Source: Leucaena leucocephala | Lineage: Eukaryota > Streptophyta > Magnoliopsida > Fabales > Fabaceae | Reading direction: 5' to 3' | Length of the DNA stretch: 64,000 nt | NCBI GenBank assembly: GCA_037074615.1 | Contig: CM073519.1 | Coordinates: forward strand, 25,317,001 to 25,381,000 | Part shown: positions 12,541 to 22,260 of the stretch, one piece after another | Layout: every line of letters starts with the position of its first letter | Position numbering within the stretch: position 1 is the first letter of the stretch | Notes under the pieces: generated by a model | Told to the model about the DNA's origin: nothing | The model's database searches: none | The model's input: only the letters and a program-made list of their open reading frames with translations | Program-made: the position numbers and the translations under genes

Positions 12541-13618
12541 ATAAGTTGCAAATCCCATTGTGAGACTTACAAATCCTATTATTGAAGTTATAAATATCAT
12601 AGCAGGAGTTGCAAACCTTATTAGTAGAGTAGCATACTAACTGCATTAGTTACGGACTTCATAAAATGAGTTACAAATTCCATTATTAGACTTGCAAATC
12701 CAATTGTGGGACTTGCAAATATCATTGTTCAATTAGTTATAAATACTATTGTAGAAGTTGTAAATTCTATTGTGGAAGTTGCAAATATCGTTGGGGAAGT
12801 TGCAAGTTTCCATTGTCGGAGTTACAAATGCCATTGAGGAAGTTACAAATTCCAGTGTCAGAGTTGCAAATCCAATTATGGAAGTTGTAAATCCAATTGT
12901 GGCAGTTGCAAATACTATTGTTGGAGGTACAAATACCATTGTGAAATTTGTAAATCCCATTGTCAGAGTTGCAAATCCAATTGTAGTAGTTCTAAATCCA
13001 ATTGTGGGACTTGCAAATATCATTATGCAATTAGTTACAAGTACTATTATGGAAGTTGTAAATCTCAATGTGGGAGTTGTAAATCCTATTATGGAACTTG
13101 CAAATACCATTGTCAGAGTTGTAAATCCAATTGTAGAAGTTGTAAATCCAATTATGAAAGTTACAAATACTATTATCAGAGTTGCAAATACCATTGTGGA
13201 AGTTATAAATCCTATTGTCAGAGTTGTAAATTCAATTGCAGCAGTTCTAAATCCAATTGTGGGACTTGCAAATATCATTGTGCAATTAGTTGCAAATACC
13301 ATTGTGGAAGTTGTAAATCATATTATGGGAATTGCAAATACTATTGTCACAGTTGTAAATCCCATTGTGAAAGTTGTAAATCCTATTGTCAGAGTTATAA
13401 ATCCAATCGTGGCAGTTCCAAATCCAATTGTGGGACTTACAAATATCATTGTACAATTAGTTACAAATACCATTATGGAAGTTGTAAATCCTATTGTGGG
13501 AGCTGTAAATACCATTGTGAGAGTTACAAATACCATTTTCGGAGTTGCAAATATCATTTTGAGCGATGCAAACCTAATGCATTACTTGTGGACAGCATTG
13601 AACGAGTTACAAATACCA
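12541..13618 (+). repeat. 21-bp minisatellite with higher-order structure
   Basis: About 50 imperfect tandem copies of a 21-bp unit of the form GTTGTAAATCCAATTGTGGAA. Every eighth to fourteenth unit a 24-bp variant (GTGCAATTAGTTACAAATAC type) appears, preceded by GGGACTTGCAAATATC. These landmarks stand at 12708, 13006, 13261 and 13432, spaced 298, 255 and 171 bp. Because the period is a multiple of three and lacks stops, long frames are open on both strands: 291 codons on plus (heptads such as VVNPIV) and 189 and 79 codons on minus. I regard these frames as by-products, not genes. Confidence 0.92.
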
Positions 13619-13777
13619 TATGTACATAGTCATTACAAAATTTAGTCATAGTCATTAGAAAGTTTAACACTATAAATGTCGTACAGAGAAATGTTATTGC
13701 ATAAGTTGCAACATTAGTTGATCAATGAATGAACTTTCCAAAAATGAAACATTACAAAAATTAGACATTACAACAAT

Positions 13778-14400
13778 TTAAACATCATCTAGATCAGGTT
13801 GTGGCATATTTGTGGGAGGGTGTGGTGAGGATTCTTGATCTCATTTTCCATTCTCCACAATAAACATCATTCCTAGTCCCCATGACTGGTGTATGTCAAT
13901 GTGATAGGGCATATAGCATATCCCTGCAGAAAAATGACAGAAACATTAAACCAAATAGCTAAAAAGACAAATAAGATAGATGTTTTACATTTTTATACAT
14001 GGATTATTAGCAACAAATTGAATCGATGCCCATCCACCCATTGGAACTCCGCGTGTACTCATGTAAGGGGGATCCACTAAGTTGAATTTTGCAGTTTGTG
14101 GGTTATAATTCCATGTGCCATAACCTATGACATAAAAGCTGTGACCTTGAAAATATATTGGGTGATTTTCAGTGTTTACTGTACCAGTGTCCTGCAGAAT
14201 TATTTGCACCTTACTGCCATATTCAAGGACCTTTGTTCTAGTCCCATTCAATGACTATGTATCATAACGAATTTTATTAGGTCCCCTATATACAAAGTCA
14301 TAGAGCTTTAGGGTGCATCAGGAGAATCTTCAGTATATGATCCATTTATCTTCCTATAATAAGCTTCCAGAATTGACAGCTTGGGCTAATTGAAACTTAT
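13778..14400 (-). pseudogene. Captured laccase fragment, C-terminal exons with intron
   Basis: The minus strand reads a laccase (multicopper oxidase) C-terminal domain: AYYRKINGSYTED, a frameshift and in-frame TAG, TKVLEYGSKVQIILQDTG, NHPI, NYNPQTAKFNLVDPPYM and GVPMGGWASIQFVANNP. A 75-bp intron follows (donor GT at 13998-13997, acceptor AG at 13925-13924), then HIDIHQSWGLGMMFIVENGK, a TGA and a terminal TAA at 13778. The intron phase matches the conserved last laccase intron after NNP. Copper ligands are lost: the usual HPIHLHG reads HPIYFQG, and the usual MHCHxDxH reads MPYHIDIH, so the type-1 Cys is gone. The retained intron shows DNA-level capture, not reverse transcription. Confidence 0.88.
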
Positions 14401-14599
14401 ATATTTCATTAATAATTCTTAACATATAGGTCCTCCTAGTAATCACATCAATTTTATGGACATTTGAAATGTTAGGAAAAAAACACATATGAGAGAAAAA
14501 AAGGAAAATGGGAGACAAAATCGTTAAGTACAAGCAGTTATAAGTTATGATATATTATGTTAGAAGAGCAGTCAGTTTTAGTCAGGTATGTTTATAACA

Positions 14600-14850
14600 G
14601 GTTGAAGTTATGAATCATTCTGTTTTCTAGGGACTGTTACTAAAACCCACTATGAGATAATTTAAAGCAATCTAGATAACAATATATCATATTCTTCATC
14701 ATAATCAAATTGTAGTATTGTTTGCTATCTCATATACCATTAGTAGAGCAATTGTAGATGGGGCATGGATGACCATTAATGGTATATGCATCTAGTCTTG
14801 GAGGAGCTCCTCCACTTGCTAAAGCGGCTTGTCAATATGTACAAGGCCCT
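14600..14850 (+). repeat. Direct repeat copy 1 carrying a laccase exon
   Basis: About 250 bp that recurs at 15431-15681, offset 831 bp, roughly 90% identical by eye. Each copy contains the same laccase exon on the minus strand plus adjoining intron. Confidence 0.8.
14738..14840 (-). pseudogene. Captured laccase internal exon, copy 1
   Basis: The minus strand reads ALASGGAPPRLDAYTINGHP then YNCSTNG, followed by a GT donor at 14737-14736. This is the conserved laccase segment SDAYTINGxPGxLYNCS that ends an exon in plant laccases. It lies upstream, in gene order, of the C-terminal exons at 13778-14400 and in the same orientation, so both come from one laccase gene; the exons between them are missing. 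Confidence 0.8.
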
Positions 14851-15430
14851 TTAGCTAATATTCCCCTGCCATTATTCTATCCAAGTCAAAATATCAGCAT
14901 TATAGTCATAAAAATACCTAAATAAATAATATAAATTCAAAAGCATAGGAAGGAGATGGTATCTCTTTGAAAACTTGGGTTCAATTCTTTATTGGAATAC
15001 CTTTAACATTACCTAGTATGATTGTTTGCTCTTGCTGGTCTCTCTATGGGTTGATTTATTTTTATGGAAGAAAATAGGAAAAACAGGGATCATGTAGTTT
15101 CTCTCTTCTATTTGTTAGCTTTCATGATTCCACTAGCGTGGATTGGTGATTATAAGGTGTTGGGAAAGTGATTATTCAACACAACCCCATTGGTGGGGGA
15201 GATTTTAGTGTAACTTTCTTTGTTTTATTATCTTTTTTTTCTCTCTCAACCTCTGCTGTCAACATCTTGTGTTGCAAATTATATCATTTGACTCATGATA
15301 TAGATTACACACATGCTTATAAACATGTTTTACACCTGAAATCCCCACAATCTTCTACACTCTTTCTATTCTAATCGCTTAACCCTATCTTCCTCCTAAT
15401 CCTAAATGCAAAGTCACTTTGACAGCAGAG
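14851..15430. other. MULE interior, no gene recognised
   Basis: No coding similarity is visible. It may be laccase intron or filler. It separates the two copies of the duplicated laccase exon. Confidence 0.35.
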
Positions 15431-15681
15431 GTTAAAGTTATGAAATCATTTTGTTTTATAGGGATTGTTATTAAAACCCACTGTGAGATAATTTAAAGTA
15501 ATTTAGATAACAATATATCATATTATTCATCATAATCAGATTGTAGTATTGTTTGCTATCTCATATACCATTAGTGGAGCAATTATAGATGGAGCATGGA
15601 TGACCATTAATGGTATATGCATCTAGTCTTGGAGGAGCTCTTTCACTTGCTAAAGTGGCTTGTTCAATCTGTACAAGATCT
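15431..15681 (+). repeat. Direct repeat copy 2 carrying a laccase exon
   Basis: Partner of 14600-14850. The shared block extends from about GTTATGAA to TGTACAAG, with scattered substitutions. Confidence 0.8.
15569..15681 (-). pseudogene. Captured laccase internal exon, copy 2
   Basis: The minus strand reads DLVQIEQATLASERAPPRLD, DAYTINGHP and YNCSTNG, with the same GT donor as copy 1 and a plausible acceptor near 15682. It extends slightly further 5' than copy 1. The Gly-Gly of the usual SGGAP is Glu-Arg here. Confidence 0.75.
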
Positions 15682-16621
15682 TTTGCATTTTCTAATCCTT
15701 TCTAACCTGTGAAAAGCACAGCAAAATACATTTTGCGGATATATCACCCATTAATACCAAACCTAAAATCTCCCATTAACTTTACTGAAGGAATAAGTCA
15801 CTTGAACAAGTTATGTGGCTTATTTATTCTTCAATCAACAGCAACACTTAAAATTTCAGGTTTTGTGAAGAACCACTATCAACACACGATGGAAATCAAA
15901 TGTTAGAGTGTTATCACAACCAACTATTGGGATTTTTGTATATTTCAGTTAACAAAGTATGACATAATTTAATCAAGGAAGAATGAAGTTAAGCTTATGT
16001 ATGTAGATTTTGGCCACACTTATTTTCTCTTCTCTAACCATCAACAATAATTGTTCAGCTAACAAGAGCAAACCAACTTCATTTAAACTAGATAAAAAAG
16101 AAGAAGGAAAGAAACATATATGGAAGTTTGTAACAAGAACACGGATGAACAAGCCAACTAGAGAGGTTTATGAAAACATGCTAGAAGACGAAAATGAGAG
16201 AAGGGATTTGGCGACTTAAATCTATGCTACGATGTGGAGAAGACAAAAGAGAGGAGGATGAAAAAAGAGGATGCACGCCGCCATCAATGCCCGACTAAGC
16301 TCCGCTAGTGACATTTGCTGACGACCCAAATTTGCACTGCATTGGGGTTCTTCTTCACCAGATTATGACTGTGGCCCAGCAGTGATGGAAGTTGAGAATG
16401 GAAGGGTGAGGGTAGAGAAGGAGGACAATGAGAAAAGGTGATATGAGGTTGAAGATCTGGTCATTATCTTAGTGACAACCTAAAATGAATTAAGTAAAGG
16501 TTAGTGGGTTGTGAAGTTTGTGATGAACCAGCGAAGGAAATAGGGCCATTTAGTTTTGTTCTTTGCTTTTTCTCTCACTTCATTCTGTTGAGTTTCATTC
16601 TTCAGCTTTTTCTTCAAATGC
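15682..16621. other. MULE interior, no gene recognised
   Basis: I find no similarity I can name. A 69-codon frame at 16010-16219 has no ATG start or recognisable content. The GC-richer part around 16260-16460 could be another captured fragment. Confidence 0.35.
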
Positions 16622-16756
16622 TTCTAGGGTCATTTAGTCTTTTCACTCAAATTTATAAAAGACAGATTGGGTCTCTTGCCCAATCTATCCTTTTAAATAT
16701 TCACATGCCCAAATTGTCATTCTGAAATTGAAATGGGCTTTTCTTGTCTTTTTTCC
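16622..16756 (-). repeat. Right terminal inverted repeat of the MULE
   Basis: Pairs with 11383-11517. It keeps the hairpin at 16664-16686 with 8-bp arms AGATTGGG and CCCAATCT. The TAAATTTTA target duplication follows directly. Confidence 0.85.
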
Positions 16757-19599
16757 TAAATTTTATTAGGGTTCCAGACAGCAGAAAATTATATGATAGT
16801 CTAAAAATTATTTGAATTTTTATTAGATTCCATGGACATCATATATAAGTGGGGGAATTACAGGAAAGTGTGCCCTATAGTGTCAGATGTTATGAATCTG
16901 ACAGAACCCCGGAAGAAGTCCTGTATAAAAAGTTATTCCCATAACAGTGAATTTTGACAAGAGTTTGATAACACCCGTGATCCGATAATAGAACTTATCG
17001 GTATATAAGCCTGGACAGAATGAGATCAGATGACCTCATATATAGGCCTATGATGATGCCAAGAAGGGCCCAAAACCCAAGGTACCAGTCCATCAGTAGA
17101 AGGGGTCAGTGTCCAGAAGAGGTGCAAAATTACAAAAATACCCCTGGATGCCCAGATTGTACCAATGATAGATGGAAGGCATTTTGATCATCTGGGATAG
17201 GCTAAAAATGTGGCACATGGAATAAATATGATTAATTGAGCCAGTATATAACCTAAGGCAGTACAAAGAGGGGTGAAATGACAATTATGCCCTTAGGGTA
17301 GTACAGTGCAAGAAAGAACACTAAGGGTATTTTGGTCATTTTCCAAGGTATGGATGGAAGATAAATCTTCAGTATATCATTGTCAATAGTATGAGAAGCC
17401 TAGACAATAATTTTCAGGACAAAATACATATCCTGTTATATTATAAAAAATTAGGAATAGAGCACAGTCTGGTTGTTGTGAAACTGCTCCGATCGGTACC
17501 GGATTAGACTAGATTTTTTCTAGAAGCTTCCTTACATGGACAGCACACCACACACCCCTCTTAGGTGTCCCATGAGCTGTCCCACATGATGTCATAATTA
17601 TTCTTTTTAGAAAAAGTTAAATTCAAGATTAAATGTGAGCCCTTTGATCAAATAGTATACAAATCAATCTTGGCCATCCATTTTCACCCAAATTTCTCTA
17701 TAAATACCCCCTCATTTCAGACCTATTTGGAAGCCCTTGGAACTATGGGGAAACTCTTGCAAAATTTCCACTCAACCAAGAAAGAAGCACACAACTTGAA
17801 GCAAGAAGCAAAGTAATCATCTCCCTTGATCTTGAGCTTTGTTCTAGCAAGTTAGCTCTTGGTTTTAAGGGGTTTTTGTGCTCTATTTCCCTTATGGTTT
17901 CTGCTGGAAGTGCTGCCGATATGTGGTTAAAATATGAGTTTTATATATTTTAGACAAGCATAAACAAGCTAGAATCAAGTGGTATAAGCTTGGAAATTCA
18001 AGTATGTTTGGATTTAGGGTTTTGTGTTCTTACTGGTACTGTACGTGGTACTGTTCATATGATGGAATTTCATAATTTTGATGCTTCCAATGAGTTTAAA
18101 ATGGAAAATTGTGTGGGGATAAAGTAGGAGAACAAGTATTGGAAGCGTTGGAATCAAAATGTGAATTTTTGGGAATCAAGTGCTTCACTTCGGTTTGGTA
18201 CTGTAGCAACTGAAGTGTTTTGATTTTGGAAATACTAGTTTCATATTTGGATTCTACATGAAAAATTATGTGGAAATGAACCATGAGAATTTATTTTGGA
18301 AAGATAGAATTAAGAAACATAAAGTAGAGAAAGAAAGGGAGCTAGTGAAAACCTATTCTTGGTTTTGTATTCAAGTTGAGTTGTAACTTGATATTATTGT
18401 GTAATGGCTAGGTTTTGACATTTGTGAAGGAAGGAAAGCACCTCAAGAATACCTTGACAAGGATAACTAAGAGGTAGTAAGGATACCTAACTATAACTCA
18501 TGTTTATTTAATTGTTTTGCTTGCTTGTTGATTATGGTGTTTGGTTGAGCTTGAGCTTATGTCATCATGTTATGATGAAGTATGAATGATTGCAACTCCT
18601 TGCAAGTTATGTCATGACAATATGCACGTTAGAGTTTGCTTATGAACCATTATGAAGTAGCTCTCGTCTCATGATAACATGTTAAGCATCCAATTATTCA
18701 TGCATGATATTATAGTTTGTGTAATATGCTATTGGGATTTCCATGAAATCTCATTCCTTCCACATGCATAACTATGTTTTAGGTGCTGGATCCTCTCAAG
18801 GGAAGAGAGTAAATGTTGATGATTAAGTTTGTGTAATAAGCTACATGACTTACATGACACTATGGGATGATATGCTAGTATGCATGGTGTATGTTTTTGT
18901 AACCCTGTTTTGAGGCCGTGGTGATGTGACAATGTTTAGGACGTTTAAATCAACGATTTTTAGTCAGAAACTTGGCATGATTAAATTTAAGATACAGATA
19001 TTTAAATGAACACTAAGAACGCCTCATTTGGATAAGTATCCGAATTGTTATGATTTTCCAAAGTTGGAAGTAAGATCTGGAATTGAGATAAAACGAGTGC
19101 TGAGAGGCAGTGACGTTCATGCAATGATTTTATATATCAAATGAAAGATTTTTTTCTATTACATTTAATGAAAGAGGATGTCTATAGCTTCAACTCCATA
19201 GCTAACACAGTTCATTTGGATAAGTAACCAAAGAGAAATTAATTTTTGAAGTTAAGGCAGAGAAGCTGGAATTTCCAGATTTTACCAAATGAACAGTATT
19301 TTTCAACAATTAAACTGATTTCATTAAGACAATGGAACCTCAATTTTATATTTTTTCCTCAAAGTTCAATGAAATAGATTTCATTAGAAATTGGAACCAA
19401 CTCTTTTAGATTTTTCTACAATTACTTATGATTTTTCAAAGTAGGGTACATGTTATGGAATTACTAAATGAACAGTAAAAGTGAACGGTACCCGAGAGCA
19501 ACTCTTTTGGAAATGAATGATTTCAAAGCAAATGATCATGTAATTGGTTCCAATCACTTCTAATGGAGTATATTTGAGGTTAAAAGTAAGGATGTAACA
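16757..19599 (+). repeat. 5' LTR of copy A, right piece
   Basis: Resumes with the duplicated TAAATTTTA (16757-16765) and continues to GGATGTAACA at 19599. It is the same LTR type as S3 and the 3' LTR of A, with the CTCAACCAAGAAAGAAGCAC block after the TATA box. The promoter module is at 17518-17706. Confidence 0.88.
17518..17706 (+). promoter_or_regulatory. LTR promoter module: heat-shock element and TATA box
   Basis: TTCTAGAAGCTTC (17518-17530) fits the heat-shock element TTCnnGAAnnTTC exactly. TATAAATA lies at 17699-17706. The module spans 189 bp, the same as in S1, S3 and the 3' LTR of A. Confidence 0.6.
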
Positions 19600-19602
19600 T
19601 TT

Positions 19603-19613
19603 TGGTGTCAGAG
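19603..19613 (+). other. Primer-binding site of copy A
   Basis: TGGTGTCAGAG, three bases after the LTR end, matches the initiator Met-tRNA complement TGGTATCAGAG with one change (A to G). Confidence 0.8.
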
Positions 19614-19837
19614 TATAGGATTCTGGCTTAAGAAATGCTCTTAGTAGATTAGTTTAGGCTGATACATAAGTGAACCTATGAATGTACTTATGACAATGAG
19701 GCTATTGTATATGTATGTATGTTATGAAAAGTCTATATAATGTTGTTGAACTTGATGTATGCTGTGTTGTGAATGAAATGTGTATTAAGTTAATTATAGT
19801 ATTCCTTTCCTATTTCCTATTACTATAGTAAGACAAA

Positions 19838-19990
19838 ATGGTTATAACAAGAAGAGCTAGTTCTTCAGGTGCACCTCAAAATGCCGGAGATATTAACCAG
19901 TTGATTATAGAATGACTGGAACAGCAACAGAAGCTGATTGAGGAAGTAAGAGTAGCTCAAGGAAAGAGCAAACAGGAAAGGGATGCTGCC
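19838..19990 (+). pseudogene. Gag N-terminus of copy A (first part of a split frame)
   Basis: From ATG 19838, 235 bp after the LTR, 51 codons read MVITRRASSSGAPQ and a Gln/Glu-rich helix including LEQQQKLIEEVRVAQGK, with one TGA (19913) at a Trp position. The frame is cut at 19990 by the inverted solo LTR S1. It resumes in the same register at 26767 once one copy of the 5-bp duplication is discounted. The start is the first ATG of the only coding-like frame after the primer site. Confidence 0.75.
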
Positions 19991-22049
19991 TATAATATCC
20001 TTACTTTCATATGTCTTAGGGACCATTCAGTAGCATTTAGAACCACTTACAAGACCTTGGAAATCCATTAGCCAAATCTGAAATTTTACTCTTTCTCGGG
20101 TTACTGTTCATATGGTATTTCAGATTACGCAACAAACTTCGGAAAATCATAATTAATTATAGAAAACTCAAAATGAAGTGGTTCAAAAAGCTACGTGAAG
20201 ATAACATCTTGAAATTTAAGGAAAAAATAATTTCCCGACCAAATGATTATCCAATTGATACAGTTTATTCATTGAAGTTTACTGTTCATTTGGTCAAAAA
20301 CTCTAGAAACAGATTCTGGTCCCTTAATTTGGAAATCCATTTCCCTTCATATACACATCCAAATGAAACTTTATACCTATGAATTTAAAGCTCTGGATGC
20401 GTACTACATGCTCATAAAATTTCGTGAAATAATTCCTTCATTTACTAGGTCAAACTGAAGCCACAACAAAACTCCTTTAGGACCTACGTTTTTACCATTT
20501 CAGTTTCCTTTCTTTCATTTTCCATAATTATTCTAGCATCCATAAATAATCTCTTTTGCTTTTTATGATTTCATATACATCATGGGATTATACAATAATT
20601 GTTTCATACAATCTCATCACATAAATAGATACTTTACATGGCTTTGACATACATGGAAAGTGCATAGCATATGCTAACATCTTAAATACTTCACTTTTCT
20701 TCTTCCATACTTTAGCTCTTCTCCATGCATACATTATCCATCATGCCTGACCTAAATTGGTTGGTTATGGGAGAGTGAGATTCTAGGGAATCTCAGTAGA
20801 AAACATTACCACTTAAATATGCAAGATGGATGCTAATGCATGATATGTAATTTCATTAAACTTTCTTTAATTAGTGACATGCCATCATGCTATATACTTT
20901 CACATAAAGTGCATGGCCATGGAAAACATGTTATTCACAATACATTCAACATCATTAATCATGTCACAACATCATTCAAATATCATATGCATGTCAACAC
21001 ATAAGCATACCACATCAAGCACATAAAGAGGTAAGTTCACTACCTTGCACTTAAGCTTTCCTCTTGATCTTTAGAATTTCCTCCCTAGCTTTCCAACCAT
21101 GAAGCCTTTATGTCAATCACTTCCCAACATGTTCTTGGATGTTTCAAGGTCCTAAACACATTCATATTCATCACATAACTCATTAGGACTCATGAACTCC
21201 AACCATGTTCAAGACTAACTTTGTTACACTCTTTATTGCCATAACTTTCTCTAATCTTCACTAATCCACTTGGCTCTTGAACCAATTGATGTCTTGACTT
21301 TACCCTACACAATTTCATCTTTTGAATCCATTTATGAGCTTAGAATCATGAAATTCCAGCTCCTTCATGGCCTGCTGTACAGAACTGAACATAAGCATAC
21401 AATTCTTTCAAAAATTCTCATTTTGATTATAATGCTTCCCATACTTGTTTCTCCACTTTAACCCACACAACTTTTCATTTTAAAACCATTGGAACCATCA
21501 AAATCATGAAATTCCAATTACTGTTCATGCGAGTGAACAGTACCATGAAGAATTCCAAAAACTACACTCTTGAGATTTTAATGTTTCCAAGGTTCAAAAC
21601 CTTTCCAATCCTACACAAAATCATCATACAAACTCAATGGAAGCATTAAATCATTGAAATTCCATTGCTTTCCATAATGAACAGTGCAGACCAAACAGAT
21701 TCACTCTTGGCAAAGTCAAGAATATCAACTTGATTCAACAACCAATCACTTAACTAGCTTGTTTAAGCTTCAATCATATGCTTCTAACTTTAATTTCTTC
21801 TTTCCCCTTTCCTTTAAGGTCTTTGGGAAGAACCACCCCTTAGAGAAAACTTAACTTTTTCCCCATGGAAACCCTAAGTTCAAGCTCCCAAATCAAAGGA
21901 AAATAAGCTAGGAGAGATTGCTTACCTTTAATCTCTAGCTTGCTTGAACTTTGGAACATTGAATCTTCTTTGTCTTGGCTTGAGCTTTCATTTTGCAAGA
22001 GTTTCCCCAGGGGTCCATGAAGACACGGTTTGATGCAGAAATGAGGGGG

Positions 22050-22238
22050 TATTTATAGCCAAAATCCAAGAAAAATTAATGGCCAAGATTGATTTGGTTA
22101 CTATTTGATCTAAAGGCTCACATTTAATCTTGGATTTTAATTTTTCATAAAAGAATAATTACGACATCATGTGGGACAGCTCATGGGACACCTCATGGGG
22201 GTATGTGGCGTGCTCATAGTGTAAGGAAACTTCTGGAA
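22050..22238 (-). promoter_or_regulatory. LTR promoter module in S1: heat-shock element and TATA box
   Basis: On the minus strand, TTCCAGAAGTTTC (22238-22226) matches TTCnnGAAnnTTC exactly. TATAAATA is at 22057-22050, with the same 189-bp span as in copy A. Confidence 0.6.
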
Positions 22239-22260
22239 AAAATTCAGTCCAATCCGGTAC

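Larger units (their letters stand above)
11383..16756 (-). mobile_element. Non-autonomous Mutator-like element carrying host gene fragments (Pack-MULE type)
   Basis: The ends are GGGAAAAAGACAAGG at 11383 and the reverse complement of GGAAAAAAGACAAG at 16756. They form terminal inverted repeats of about 135 bp, roughly 83% identical by eye. A perfect 9-bp duplication TAAATTTTA (11374-11382, 16757-16765) flanks it, the hallmark of Mutator-like transposition. The LTR sequence on both sides joins seamlessly when the 5374 bp are removed. No MuDR-type transposase is visible. Cargo from left to right: CYP95-like cyclophilin fragments (11533-12152, two orientations), a 21-bp minisatellite (12541-13618), and laccase fragments with introns (13778-15681). 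Host gene pieces inside MULE termini without a transposase define a Pack-MULE; which genomic genes donated them is unknown. Confidence 0.9.

Noticed and set aside
12770..13645. 291-codon plus-strand frame of repeating hydrophobic heptads
   Set aside because: It is the translation of the 21-bp minisatellite. The opposite strand is open as well, and nothing indicates selection for protein.
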